Source: DATHWB01 sp040902855 (GTDB lineage: Bacteria > Actinomycetota > Acidimicrobiia > Spongiisociales > ZC4RG35). From it: 14,057 nt of DNA. Position numbers and translations under genes: made by a program. This document shows positions 1-7,684 of the stretch, one piece after another; position 1 is the stretch's first letter, and each line of letters starts with the position of its first letter. The stretch covers positions 1-14,057 of the forward strand of contig JBBDWN010000148.1 in the NCBI GenBank assembly GCA_040902855.1, read 5' to 3'. The notes beneath the pieces are model-generated. The model saw only the letters and a program-made list of their open reading frames with translations. It made no database searches and had not been told where the DNA came from.

Positions 1-54
1 CATCGTCCCAACATTCACATGCGGCTTCGAACGCTCAAACTTCGCCTTGCCCAT
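1..54 (-). CDS. tuf: Elongation factor Tu, N-terminal 18 codons (cut by window edge)
   Basis: The minus-strand reading from 54 gives MGKAKFERSKPHVNVGTM, the characteristic beginning of bacterial EF-Tu, the GTPase that delivers aminoacyl-tRNA to the ribosome. The G domain P-loop would lie beyond the window edge. The ATG at 54-52 is preceded by a good ribosome binding site, AAAGGAAG at 69-62, with 7 nt spacing. It is the last element of a tRNA-Tyr, tRNA-Thr, tRNA-Met, tuf cluster, an arrangement related to the tRNA-tufB operons of other bacteria, so co-transcription from the promoter near 500 is likely. Only the start is visible, so nothing can be said about the rest of the protein. Confidence 0.93.
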   Translation of the reverse strand, partial: MGKAKFERSKPHVNVGTM

Positions 55-111
55 TGCTCGGCTTCCTTTCGATCAGGTTGTCGGATGTTGCTGACGTTCC
101 CTGGGGGGACG

Positions 112-185
112 TAGCGGCGGGCAGACTCGAACTGCCGACCTCTCGATTATGAGTCGAGCGCTCTCACCAACTGAGCTACGCCGCC
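112..185 (-). tRNA. tRNA-Met (anticodon CAT), elongator type
   Basis: A full cloverleaf can be folded on the minus strand: acceptor GGCGGCG/CGCCGCT, D arm GCTC...GAGC, anticodon arm CTCGA-CTCATAA-TCGAG with anticodon CAT at 151-149, and T arm GGCAG-TTCGAGT-CTGCC. The discriminator is A and no CCA is encoded (CGT follows). The anticodon stem lacks the three G-C pairs of initiator tRNA, so this is not fMet. A CAT-reading tRNA-Ile (lysidine-modified) cannot be wholly excluded, but the loop context matches elongator Met. The first acceptor pair is G-U rather than G-C. It lies 57 nt before tuf. Confidence 0.92.
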
Positions 186-275
186 TCATGCACTGCGGCG
201 TCCGCTCGACGTTCCACCGTGCAATTCCCGCCGCCGTCCGCCGTGCGCCGTCGCACACCGTCAAGCGCGGTCATA

Positions 276-291
276 CGGGTCTGCCGACCCG
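276..291 (-). other. Small hairpin in the tRNA-Thr/tRNA-Met spacer
   Basis: CGGGTC and GACCCG form a perfect 6 bp stem around a 4 nt loop, 3 nt after the end of the tRNA-Thr sequence. There is no T tract, so it is more likely a processing or pausing element than a strong terminator. The rest of the 186-294 spacer shows nothing else I can name. Confidence 0.35.
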
Positions 292-294
292 CAG

Positions 295-366
<72 letters not shown>

Positions 367-386
367 CTGGTTGATGCCAGGCACCG

Positions 387-469
387 TGCCGGGAGAAGGA
401 TTTGAACCTCCGAAGGCTTACGCCGGCAGATTTACAGTCTGCTCCCTTTGGCCGCTCGGGCATCCCGGC
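387..469 (-). tRNA. tRNA-Tyr (anticodon GTA)
   Basis: An 83 nt class II tRNA on the minus strand: acceptor GCCGGGA/TCCCGGC, anticodon arm GCAGA-CTGTAAA-TCTGC with anticodon GTA, a long variable arm as expected for bacterial Tyr, and T arm GGAGG-TTCAAAT-CCTTC. The discriminator is A and CCA is not encoded (CGG follows). It is the first gene of the tRNA-tuf transcription unit. Confidence 0.96.
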
Positions 470-497
470 TTGTCCCGGACTTCGCCGAGGCGGAGGG

Positions 498-527
498 ATC
501 ATAACGGAACGGGCCTGAATCAACCAA
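498..527 (-). promoter_or_regulatory. Promoter of the tRNA-Tyr/Thr/Met-tuf operon
   Basis: On the minus strand a near-consensus -10 box TATGAT (503-498) lies 18 bp downstream of a -35-like TTGGTT (527-522). The predicted transcript start near 490 is about 20 nt before tRNA-Tyr. It is the best sigma70-like promoter in the window, as suits a stable-RNA operon. Confidence 0.65.
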
Positions 528-543
528 CGGACATCGGCTCGGT

Positions 544-1047
544 TCAGCCCTCGGCGCGGCTTTCGGTCGACAACGAGACTGCTGTGACAACCAGCGTGGC
601 TCCGAGAACTGCAGGCATCCAGCCGACCGGACCTGCCCCCGCCATCGTCCCGCCCACCCCGATCGCCGCCAGCACGACGCCGGCGACGAGGATCAGGGTG
701 CGCGCCCGCTGCACGATCTTGCGTCGACGTTCGATCGGAAGTTCGCCGAGCCCACCCGCATCGTCCAATCGGAGAAGGGTACGACGCAGCATCGCAGCCA
801 AGAAGAGCATCGTGAGTGCGACATAGAGGGTGGCCAGCCCCGCCCACAGCGGACGAACGACGATCGTCAGAAACACTCCGGCCACCACCCCGCCGAAAAG
901 GAACGGGCGAATCCGTGCCAGGTGATCGAGCGCCCAGCGCGGGCCCCTGGCAGCCGAGCGGATCGAGATCGACGAACCCCACGCCGCCACCACACTGACT
1001 GCAACGCCGACGATGACGAGGGCGAAGTCTGGACCGAGTTCGATCAC
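544..1047 (-). CDS. Hypothetical multi-pass membrane protein
   Basis: A 167-residue protein starting at a GTG (1047-1045) only 4 nt after the htpX stop, so probably translated with htpX. I do not recognise a family. About five hydrophobic segments are visible (roughly residues 9-26, 47-66, 68-87, 115-136 and 139-158). A basic loop near residues 100-116 (IERRRKIVQRAR) suggests a cytoplasmic stretch between the third and fourth segments. There is no catalytic motif and no cleavable signal peptide that I can see. The pairing with a membrane-embedded protease is the only functional hint. The reading frame is supported by sensible hydrophobic periodicity and a tight operon junction. Confidence 0.65.
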   Translation of the reverse strand: MIELGPDFALVIVGVAVSVVAAWGSSISIRSAARGPRWALDHLARIRPFLFGGVVAGVFLTIVVRPLWAGLATLYVALTMLFLAAMLRRTLLRLDDAGGLGELPIERRRKIVQRARTLILVAGVVLAAIGVGGTMAGAGPVGWMPAVLGATLVVTAVSLSTESRAEG

Positions 1048-1051
1048 GGGG

Positions 1052-1909
1052 TCAGGTCGGCCCGCCGTAGTGCATCTCTTCGAGACGAGCGATGCGATCT
1101 TCCATCGGCGGATGCGTCGCGAAGAGCTTGCCGAAGCGGGACATGCCGCCCCGAGCGCCTGCCCTCAGCGGATTGGCGATGAACAGCTGGCTGACCGCCG
1201 GGTTCACCTGCATGGGGATCCGTTCGGTGGCCATTCCGATCTTGCGCAGGGCCGACGCGAGATGGAGCGGCTGACCCGTGATGGCCGCACCCGAGGCGTC
1301 GGCCTGAAACTCCCGGGCTCGACTGATGGCGAACCGGATGAACATCGCCGCGATCGGACCGATGATCAGGGCCAGTATCGCCCCGATCGCACCCACCGGA
1401 TTATCCCGGTCCCGTCCTCCGCCTCCGAAGAAGAACGCGAAGCGAGCGATCATCGACAGGGCGGCGGCGATCATCGCGGCGATCGAACTGATGAGGATGT
1501 CCCGGTTGCGGACGTGGGCCAGCTCGTGGGCGAGGACCGCTTCCAACTCCTCGTTCGTCATCACCTGGAGAATTCCGCTCGTCACGGCGACCGCCGCGTG
1601 CTTCGGGTTACGCCCGGTGGCGAAGGCGTTCGGCTGCGGTGAGTCCATCAGGTAGATGCGGGGCATCGGCATGTCCGCCTGGGCGGCGAGACGCCGGACG
1701 ATCGAATACACCTGCGGCAGCTCATGCTCCTCGACGAGCTTCGCCCGACTGGCGGCGATCGCCAGCTTGTCCGAAAAGAAGTAGGCGCCAAGGTTGAAGA
1801 TGGCGGCAAAGATCAAAGCGGTGGTGGCCGAACCGCCGTACGACTGGACGACCAGCACCAGGAGAATGCTCATGAAGGCGAGCAAGCCGACAGTCTTGAC
1901 GTTGTTCAT
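1052..1909 (-). CDS. htpX: M48-family membrane zinc protease HtpX
   Basis: A 285-residue protein of normal HtpX length, an integral-membrane metalloprotease that degrades misfolded membrane proteins. Two hydrophobic segments (about 7-21 and 29-45) precede the zinc motif HELAH at 128-132, and two more (about 138-161 and 172-195) follow. E200 in REFQAD is the expected third zinc ligand. The SPQPNAFATG stretch (90-99) is typical of the family. The frame is open upstream to 2182, but homology begins at MNNVKTVG, so the ATG at 1909 is chosen; the upstream part overlaps the methyltransferase gene in another frame. No Shine-Dalgarno sequence precedes this ATG, and a TAACCT box 7 nt before it suggests a leaderless message. 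Confidence 0.94.
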   Translation of the reverse strand: MNNVKTVGLLAFMSILLVLVVQSYGGSATTALIFAAIFNLGAYFFSDKLAIAASRAKLVEEHELPQVYSIVRRLAAQADMPMPRIYLMDSPQPNAFATGRNPKHAAVAVTSGILQVMTNEELEAVLAHELAHVRNRDILISSIAAMIAAALSMIARFAFFFGGGGRDRDNPVGAIGAILALIIGPIAAMFIRFAISRAREFQADASGAAITGQPLHLASALRKIGMATERIPMQVNPAVSQLFIANPLRAGARGGMSRFGKLFATHPPMEDRIARLEEMHYGGPT

Positions 1910-1916
1910 GAGGGGA

Positions 1917-1922
1917 AGGTTA
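1917..1922 (-). promoter_or_regulatory. Possible -10 box for leaderless htpX
   Basis: TAACCT (TANNNT type) on the minus strand lies 7 nt before the htpX ATG, and there is no ribosome binding site between them. The 61 bp gap after the methyltransferase stop leaves room for a promoter. I see no convincing -35. Confidence 0.35.
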
Positions 1923-1970
1923 TCGCTGCCGGGATACAACGGAGATAAAGGCTGCGCCCCGAACGCGCTG

Positions 1971-3011
1971 TCACTTCCTGGCCACCAGCACCCTGAAGTC
2001 GCCCAGACCGCGGGGGTGGAGCAGCGTTTCGGCTTCGGTGCGGATCGTGCGGAGGCGGAGGCGGGCCATTTCGTCGCCGGAACGGGCCAGTGCCAGCTCC
2101 TCGTGGCGCATCTGGCTGATACGGTCACGCAGGCCCAGCGATGCCAGGAAGTCGTCCTGGCGCCACAGCTTGACCTCGGCACCAGCCTCCCGAGCCGCGG
2201 CTTCGATCGCGGTGAAGTTGACGTCGGCGGTGATGTCGGTGGCTCCCGGCTCGTCCAGCGGATGTGGGCCCAGGTGATGTGATCGGTAGGTGCGAAGCGT
2301 GCCGTCCTGGCGTCTCGGGGCCAGGTTCTCCATCGTGTCGCCGTAGTCGGCCAACACGACCGCCCCGGCCTCCAACCGCCCCACCGTCGTCAGCACCCAG
2401 TCGTAGGCCTCGAGTTGCGCCTCCACCCAACCACCGACCTCGACCGGGCCGGCGAACCTCTGCAACCAGTCGAGAACCTGGCGCCGGGGGGGAGCGTCGA
2501 CGAACACCAAGCCGCTTTCGTCAGCACCGACCCACCGCTCCCTCCAACCTCCATCGGTCAATTGGGCGATCGCCATCGGCAGGTTGTCCAAGAGTTCGTT
2601 GGCGATCACGACGCCGCGCAGAGCTCCCGCGACCTCGTCTAAGGAGCCAACAACATGATCAGGACCCACGACCTCGGAGAGCGCCTCGAGGGCCGCCGGG
2701 GAGACCTCGACCGCCCACGTCTCCACGTCGACTGCATCCAGCAACGGTCGGAGCAGTGACCCCGAGCCGCCCGCTACTTCGACGAGCCGGAACGGGTCAC
2801 CGATCCTGTCGAGTTCGGACCCGACGAAGCCCGCCAAGGTCGCGCCGAACATCGGAGAGACCTCGGGCGACGTGAGGAAGTCTCCCCCGCGCTGGCTGCG
2901 GAGGGTCGACGACGCAAAGAACCCACAGTCTCCGTACAGCGCGAGACGCATGAACCGTTCGAACGGGATAGGCCCCGACCGGGCGATCTCGGAGACGATG
3001 GCATCGCGCAT
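1971..3011 (-). CDS. MidA/NDUFAF7-type SAM-dependent methyltransferase
   Basis: A 346-residue protein of the COG1565 (DUF185, MidA) family. Its mitochondrial member NDUFAF7 methylates an arginine of complex I subunit NDUFS2; the bacterial substrate is not settled. Visible family motifs: GDFLTSPEVSPMFG at 43-56, the SAM-binding VEVAGGSGSLL around 78-87, ANELLDNLP at 137-145, DYG at 222-224, and the stretch 238-267 with LRTYRSHHLGPHPLDEPG and ITADVNFT. The ATG at 3011 is chosen because homology starts at MRDAIVSEIARSGPIPF; the frame is open further upstream but would run into the divergent gene. The ribosome binding site is weak (GGTGGG). It is divergent from the oxidoreductase gene with 58 bp between starts. 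Confidence 0.9.
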   Translation of the reverse strand: MRDAIVSEIARSGPIPFERFMRLALYGDCGFFASSTLRSQRGGDFLTSPEVSPMFGATLAGFVGSELDRIGDPFRLVEVAGGSGSLLRPLLDAVDVETWAVEVSPAALEALSEVVGPDHVVGSLDEVAGALRGVVIANELLDNLPMAIAQLTDGGWRERWVGADESGLVFVDAPPRRQVLDWLQRFAGPVEVGGWVEAQLEAYDWVLTTVGRLEAGAVVLADYGDTMENLAPRRQDGTLRTYRSHHLGPHPLDEPGATDITADVNFTAIEAAAREAGAEVKLWRQDDFLASLGLRDRISQMRHEELALARSGDEMARLRLRTIRTEAETLLHPRGLGDFRVLVARK

Positions 3012-3057
3012 CCCACCACGTTCCCCGGTGCAGGGTCCGGCGACAAATCCGTCCGGG

Positions 3058-3069
3058 CATACTCGGGGG
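3058..3069 (+). promoter_or_regulatory. -10 box and leaderless start for the LLM oxidoreductase
   Basis: CATACT at 3058-3063 resembles a -10 element and ends 6 nt before the ATG at 3070, so transcription would begin at or next to the start codon. No Shine-Dalgarno sequence fits in between apart from a G run. The -35 is not recognisable. Confidence 0.45.
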
Positions 3070-3921
3070 ATGGAATTCGGTATCGACATCTTCGCCACGG
3101 ACACCACGATGCAGCCGCTCGACCTGGCGCGGCACTGCGAACGGCTCGGCTTCGAGTCGCTGTGGCTGCCCGAACACAGCCACATTCCGACCGCACGGGT
3201 GACCCCGTGGGGCGGCAGGAAGAACGCACCGCCCCTTCCCGAGAAGTACTGGCGGACTCATGACACACTCGTCGCACTCGGTGCGATGGCTGCAGTCACC
3301 GACCGCCTCAAGCTCGGATCGGGCATCACGCTCCTCGCCCAACGCGACCCGATCTGGACGGCCAAGGAAGTCGCCACGATCGACCACATCTCGAACGGGA
3401 GGTTCCTCTTCGGCGTGGGCTACGGCTGGAACGTCGAAGAGATGAAGCATCACGGAACGTCGTACGCCCAGCGACGCAGCCTCCTCCGCGAGAAGGTCCT
3501 GCTCATGAAGGCACTGTGGACCCAGGATGAGGCGACGTTCGAAGGCGAGCACCTGACGCTCGAACCTTCCTGGGCGTGGCCCAAGCCCGTCCAGCAGCCC
3601 CATCCCCCTGTGGTCCTCGGCGGCAAGTTCGGCCCGCGCACCGTGTCGGATCTGGTCGAGTTCTGTGACGGCTGGATTCCCCACGGAGTCTCCGATCTCC
3701 CGGAACAGACGGCCCACGTGCGCCGCGCCCTCGAAGACGCAGGGCGTGATCCCGCCGGTTTTTCGATCACCATCTTCGGAGCGCTTGCCGAGCAGAAGAT
3801 GATCGATCAGGCCCAAGCCGCAGGAGTCGACCGCGTGCTGTTCGGAATCGAATCCAACCCGCCCGAGCAAGTCCTGGAGGATCTGGAGGCAGCAGCCACC
3901 TTCGTCGCCACGATCCGATGA
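3070..3921 (+). CDS. LLM-class (luciferase-like) F420-type oxidoreductase
   Basis: A 283-residue TIM-barrel protein of the bacterial luciferase-like superfamily, the subgroup annotated as F420-dependent oxidoreductases. Evidence: MEFGIDIFATD at the first beta strand, LARHCERLGFESLWLPEH (19-36), LKLGSGITLLAQRDP (80-94), the signature GVGYGWNVEEM (115-125), and HPPVVLGG (178-185). The substrate cannot be told, and F420 versus FMN use is an inference from family and host type. The start is the first ATG consistent with homology. The 3' end overlaps glgA by 4 bp (ATGA), so the two genes are probably translationally coupled, though no metabolic link to glycogen is obvious. Confidence 0.88.
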   Translation: MEFGIDIFATDTTMQPLDLARHCERLGFESLWLPEHSHIPTARVTPWGGRKNAPPLPEKYWRTHDTLVALGAMAAVTDRLKLGSGITLLAQRDPIWTAKEVATIDHISNGRFLFGVGYGWNVEEMKHHGTSYAQRRSLLREKVLLMKALWTQDEATFEGEHLTLEPSWAWPKPVQQPHPPVVLGGKFGPRTVSDLVEFCDGWIPHGVSDLPEQTAHVRRALEDAGRDPAGFSITIFGALAEQKMIDQAQAAGVDRVLFGIESNPPEQVLEDLEAAATFVATIR

Positions 3922-5333
3922 AGATCCTGTTCCTGAGTTCGGAGGTCGTCCCCTGGTCGAAGACCGGCGGACTGGCCGACGTTTCTGGAGCACTCCCTGC
4001 GGCGTTGCGAGAACTCGACCACCAGGTTCTCACAATCACACCGAGGTACGACTCGATCGACCTCGAGGGCTTGACGCCCGAACCCGAACTGTCAGGTAAG
4101 CCCGCGGTCATCGGAGGGAAGACGTGGAAGTGGCAGGTGTACTCGGATCCTGACACGTCCACGCTGTTCATCGATGTCCCCGGCGCATTCGACCGAGGAC
4201 GGCTCTACACGGACGACGTGGACGAGCATCTCCGGTGGGTCGTCTTCCAGCACCTGGCGCTTCGCGTGACGATCGCCGCCGGGTTCAAACCGAAAGTCAT
4301 CCACTGCAACGACTGGCAGACCGGCCTCGTCCCACTCCTCACACGGACTGAATACCTCGCTCTGTCCGGGGTTCCGACGTTGCTGACCATCCACAATCTC
4401 GGATACCAGGGCGCCTTCGGAGCGGAGACGGTCAAGGACCTCGGGATCGGCGATGTCAGTCTTCTCCACCAGGATCACCTCGAAGAGGGTTGGTATTCCA
4501 TGCTCGAGACCGGGCTGTGGCACGCCGACTGGATTTCGACGGTCAGCCCGACGTACGCCAGGGAGATCCAGACGCCGGAAGGCGGTGCCGGCCTTGACGA
4601 GATTCTCCGGCGCCGCTCGGACCGGGTGGTCGGCATCCTCAACGGGATCGCCACCGACGAGTGGAACCCGAGCACCGACCCGCTCATCCCGTGGCGGTAT
4701 TCGTCGCGTTCGCTGTGGCGCAAGGAGAGGGACAAGGAGGCGCTGCTCGGTGAACTCGGACTCGCCTACCGGCCGCAGGTACCGGTGCTCGGCATCGTGT
4801 CGCGCCTGGCCCGCCAGAAGGGTTTCGACATCATGGGTGCTCCGCTCGTCCACTTCCTCGAAACCTGGGACGTGCGGCTCACCGTGCTCGGGTCCGGAGA
4901 CGAGCGATACGAGTCTTTCTTCCAATGGCTGGCGGCGATGAACCCGGACACCGTCGGCTTCGTCAACGGCTATGACAACCGCATGGCGCACATGATCGAA
5001 GCCGGTGCCGACCTCTTCCTCATGCCGTCGTTGTACGAGCCGTGTGGACTCAACCAGATGTATTCGCTGGCGTATGGCACGTTGCCGGTGGTCAGGCGGG
5101 TCGGAGGCCTGGCCGACACGGTGGACCCGATCGACGGCGACACCGGGAACGGGTTCGTCTTCGACCACTACACCGAGGACGGGCTCGGATGGGCGATAGG
5201 TCGAGGCCTCGACCTCCATCGGCACCGGGCCGCCTGGCAGGCGGCTCAAACCAGGGCGATGTCTGTCGACAACTCCTGGGCGGCGCGGGCGGACGAGTAC
5301 GTGACCCTTTACCGCAGGATGCGGCGCGGCTGA
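3918..5333 (+). CDS. glgA: Glycogen (starch) synthase, GT5 family
   Basis: A 471-residue protein, normal length for bacterial GlgA, which transfers glucose from ADP-glucose to alpha-1,4-glucan. The two Rossmann domains are complete: KTGGLADV at 15-22 (nucleotide-sugar binding), ITPRYDSID at 40-48, HCNDWQTGLVP at 129-139, TIHNLGYQG at 157-165, SRLARQKG at 295-302 with the phosphate-binding R296 and K301, and SLYEPCGLNQM at 371-381 with catalytic Glu374, followed by GTLPVVRRVGGLADTV. The start overlaps the preceding stop as ATGA. The stop is 2 nt from the convergent RraA-family stop, with no terminator visible. No other glycogen gene is in the window. Confidence 0.96.
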   Translation: MKILFLSSEVVPWSKTGGLADVSGALPAALRELDHQVLTITPRYDSIDLEGLTPEPELSGKPAVIGGKTWKWQVYSDPDTSTLFIDVPGAFDRGRLYTDDVDEHLRWVVFQHLALRVTIAAGFKPKVIHCNDWQTGLVPLLTRTEYLALSGVPTLLTIHNLGYQGAFGAETVKDLGIGDVSLLHQDHLEEGWYSMLETGLWHADWISTVSPTYAREIQTPEGGAGLDEILRRRSDRVVGILNGIATDEWNPSTDPLIPWRYSSRSLWRKERDKEALLGELGLAYRPQVPVLGIVSRLARQKGFDIMGAPLVHFLETWDVRLTVLGSGDERYESFFQWLAAMNPDTVGFVNGYDNRMAHMIEAGADLFLMPSLYEPCGLNQMYSLAYGTLPVVRRVGGLADTVDPIDGDTGNGFVFDHYTEDGLGWAIGRGLDLHRHRAAWQAAQTRAMSVDNSWAARADEYVTLYRRMRRG

Positions 5334-5335
5334 GA

Positions 5336-5806
5336 TCAACCGATCTCGACGACGATCCCGTCGACATCGGCCCAGAGGTGGACGCCGGGGACGAAGATCG
5401 CCCCACCGAAGGCGACGGACTCGTCAACCGAGCCCTCCCCCGTCTTGGAACTCCGCCGAGGATTGGTTCCCAGCGCCTTGATCCCGAGGTCGAGACCGGA
5501 AAGCGCACCTGAGTCGCGCACTGCGCCGTAGATCACGATCCCCGCCCAGCCGTTCGCAACCGCCGCCGCTCCGATCTGATCCCCCACCAATGCCGAACGC
5601 AACGACCCGCCCCCGTCGACGACGAGAACCGAACCGCTACCTGGCGAATTCAGCAGTCGTTTGACCAGGTGGTTGTCCTCGTGACAGCGGACGGTGCGAA
5701 CCGGGCCGCAAAACGACTGATTCGCCCCGTACGAGCGGAACTGGACATCACATGACATCAGTTCTTCGCTGCGTGCGTCCCACAGATCGGCGGTGGACTC
5801 GGACAC
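5336..5806 (-). CDS. RraA-family protein (putative metal-dependent aldolase/decarboxylase)
   Basis: A 156-residue protein matching the RraA/HMG-aldolase family along its length: the start TADLWDARSEELMSCDVQFRS, then CHEDNHLV (41-48), VLVVDGGGSLRSAL (60-73), GDQIGAAAVANGW (75-87) and GIVIYGAVRD (89-98). E. coli RraA inhibits RNase E; related proteins are divalent-metal aldolases or oxaloacetate decarboxylases. The D76-X20-R97-D98 spacing of the catalytic members is present, which favours an enzyme over a pure regulator. The frame is open to 5935, but the GTG at 5806 is chosen: AGGAAG lies 5 nt before it and the length then matches the family (about 160). It is divergent from fhs across 103 bp. 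Confidence 0.85.
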   Translation of the reverse strand: MSESTADLWDARSEELMSCDVQFRSYGANQSFCGPVRTVRCHEDNHLVKRLLNSPGSGSVLVVDGGGSLRSALVGDQIGAAAVANGWAGIVIYGAVRDSGALSGLDLGIKALGTNPRRSSKTGEGSVDESVAFGGAIFVPGVHLWADVDGIVVEIG

Positions 5807-5872
5807 TGGGACTTCCTCAATCTTCGACAGCCTGAACCGTACCTCGGCCGCCGGAAGCCGATATCTCCTCGC

Positions 5873-5900
5873 TACCCTCCTGGCCGTCTCAACCGAGGAG
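5873..5900 (+). promoter_or_regulatory. Possible fhs promoter -10 and ribosome binding site
   Basis: TACCCT at 5873-5878 is a TANNNT -10 candidate, followed by GAGGAG at 5895-5900, 9 nt before the ATG at 5910. The ribosome binding site is clear and decides this start over the frame's upstream extension. The -10 is tentative and has no matching -35. Confidence 0.4.
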
Positions 5901-5909
5901 TCCGCCGGA

Positions 5910-7667
5910 ATGTCCGTGCCGAGCGATATCGACATCGCACGCCAAGCTTCACTTCATCCGATCACCGAAATCGCCGGCCGAATCGGGCTGACCGAGGACG
6001 AGTTGATCCCATATGGACGGACGAAGGCGAAAGTGCACCTCGACGTGCTGAAGCGGATCGGCGGACAGCCGCGCGGCAAATACATCGACGTCACCGCGAT
6101 CACCCCGACGCCACTCGGTGAGGGCAAGACCACAACCACGATCGGGCTCACCCAGGGTCTCGGCAAGATCGGCAAGGAAGCCATCGCCTGTATCCGGCAA
6201 CCGTCGATGGGTCCGACATTCGGGATCAAGGGCGGCGCGGCCGGGGGCGGATACAGCCAGGTCGTGCCGATGGACGAGTTCAACCTTCACCTCACCGGGG
6301 ACATTCACGCCATCACCGCCGCCCACAACCTTGTGGCCGCCGCCATCGACGCCCGCTGGTACCACGAGACCCGGATGAGCGACGAACAGCTGAAGGCGGT
6401 CGGACTCGAGCGGCTCGGCATCGACGTGTTCAACCTGCAGTGGAACCGGGTCGTCGACATCAACGATCGAGCGCTACGCAACGTCATCGTCGGTTTGGGA
6501 GGCAAACTCGATGGGCGGCCCCGGGAGACAGGCTTCGACATCACCGTCGCATCCGAGCTCATGGCCATCCTCGCCCTCGTCGACGGCGACAACTACGCGT
6601 CGGCCCTCCGCAACCTGCGCGAACGTGTTTCCCGGGTCGTCGTCGGCAATTCGAAGGACGGCAAGCCGATCACGCTCGAAGACCTCGGCATGGCCGGTGC
6701 CACCACGGTGCTGATGAAGGACACCCTGCACCCCACCGTGATGCAGACCCTCGAAGGTCAGGCGGCGTTCGTGCACGCCGGTCCGTTCGCCAACATCGCC
6801 CACGGCAACTCGTCGATCCTCGCCGACCGGATCGCCCTCCACCTGGCCGACTATGTCGTGACCGAGTCGGGCTTCGGAGCGGACATGGGCATGGAGAAAT
6901 TCATGGACATCAAGTGCCGCACGTCGAGCCTGCAGCCGGACTGTGTCGTCCTGGTGGCCACGGTGCGAGCACTGAAGACCCATGGAGGCGGGCCGAAAGT
7001 CGTACTCGGCCGACCGCTCGACAAGGCCTACACCGAGGAAAACCTGTCGCTGCTATCTGCCGGGATGGACAACATGCTCGCCCACATCAAGAACGCCAAG
7101 CGATTCGGTGTTCCGGTGGTGGTGGCCATCAACGCGTTCCCGACCGACACGTGGGCGGAGATCAGCCTCATCAAAGAAGCGGCCTTGGCGGCCGGCGCGT
7201 CCGACGCCGTGCTGGCCGAACACTGGCTGAAGGGCGGCGAAGGGGCGGCTGCGCTGGCGGAGGCAGTCGTGAAGGCATGCGAAGAGCCGAAAGAGTTCGC
7301 GTATCTGTATCCGCTCAACATGTCGATCAAGCAGAAGATCGAGATCATCTGCAAGGACATCTACAACGCCGGCGATGTCGAGTATTCGTCGGTGGCGGAG
7401 GCGCAGATCGCTTCGTTCGAAAAGGACGGATACGGCTATCTGCCCATCTGTATGGCGAAGACCCACCTCTCGATCAGCCACGACCCGGCCCTGAAAGGGG
7501 CGCCGAGCGGGTACACGGTGCCGGTCCGCGAGGTGCGGGCATCGGTGGGGGCGGGTTTCATCTACCCGATCCTCGGCGACATGCGCACCATGCCGGGCCT
7601 CGGGTCCACCCCCGCCTACCTCAAGGTCGACATCGACGACGACGGCAACGTGGTCGGCCTCTTCTAG
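5910..7667 (+). CDS. fhs: Formate-tetrahydrofolate ligase
   Basis: A 585-residue enzyme that makes 10-formyl-THF from formate, THF and ATP (and can run backwards). The family is near 555-560 residues, so this copy is slightly long. Visible: P-loop TPLGEGKTT at 67-75, IRQPSMGPTFGIKGGAAGGG, DIHAITAAHNL, LQWNRVVDINDRALR, FANIAHGNSSI, ESGFGADMGMEKF, and the C-terminal MRTMPGLGSTPAYLKVDID. No catalytic motif is missing. The ATG at 5910 follows GAGGAG by 9 nt; the frame is open to 5793 but that part has no homology. It precedes the formate dehydrogenase operon by 113 bp on the same strand, which fits supply or use of formate. Confidence 0.97.
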   Translation: MSVPSDIDIARQASLHPITEIAGRIGLTEDELIPYGRTKAKVHLDVLKRIGGQPRGKYIDVTAITPTPLGEGKTTTTIGLTQGLGKIGKEAIACIRQPSMGPTFGIKGGAAGGGYSQVVPMDEFNLHLTGDIHAITAAHNLVAAAIDARWYHETRMSDEQLKAVGLERLGIDVFNLQWNRVVDINDRALRNVIVGLGGKLDGRPRETGFDITVASELMAILALVDGDNYASALRNLRERVSRVVVGNSKDGKPITLEDLGMAGATTVLMKDTLHPTVMQTLEGQAAFVHAGPFANIAHGNSSILADRIALHLADYVVTESGFGADMGMEKFMDIKCRTSSLQPDCVVLVATVRALKTHGGGPKVVLGRPLDKAYTEENLSLLSAGMDNMLAHIKNAKRFGVPVVVAINAFPTDTWAEISLIKEAALAAGASDAVLAEHWLKGGEGAAALAEAVVKACEEPKEFAYLYPLNMSIKQKIEIICKDIYNAGDVEYSSVAEAQIASFEKDGYGYLPICMAKTHLSISHDPALKGAPSGYTVPVREVRASVGAGFIYPILGDMRTMPGLGSTPAYLKVDIDDDGNVVGLF

Positions 7668-7684
7668 CGCGTTCTTAGCGAACC

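Noticed and set aside
112..185. Initiator tRNA-fMet
   Set aside because: The anticodon stem lacks the GGG/CCC pairs and the acceptor lacks the C1-A72 mismatch of initiators.
276..291. Terminator between tRNA-Thr and tRNA-Met
   Set aside because: The stem is only 6 bp, there is no T run, and tuf has no obvious promoter of its own downstream, so full termination here is unlikely.
1910..2182. N-terminal extension of HtpX by 91 codons
   Set aside because: The extension overlaps the methyltransferase gene in another frame, shows no homology, and HtpX homology begins with the membrane segment after ATG 1909.
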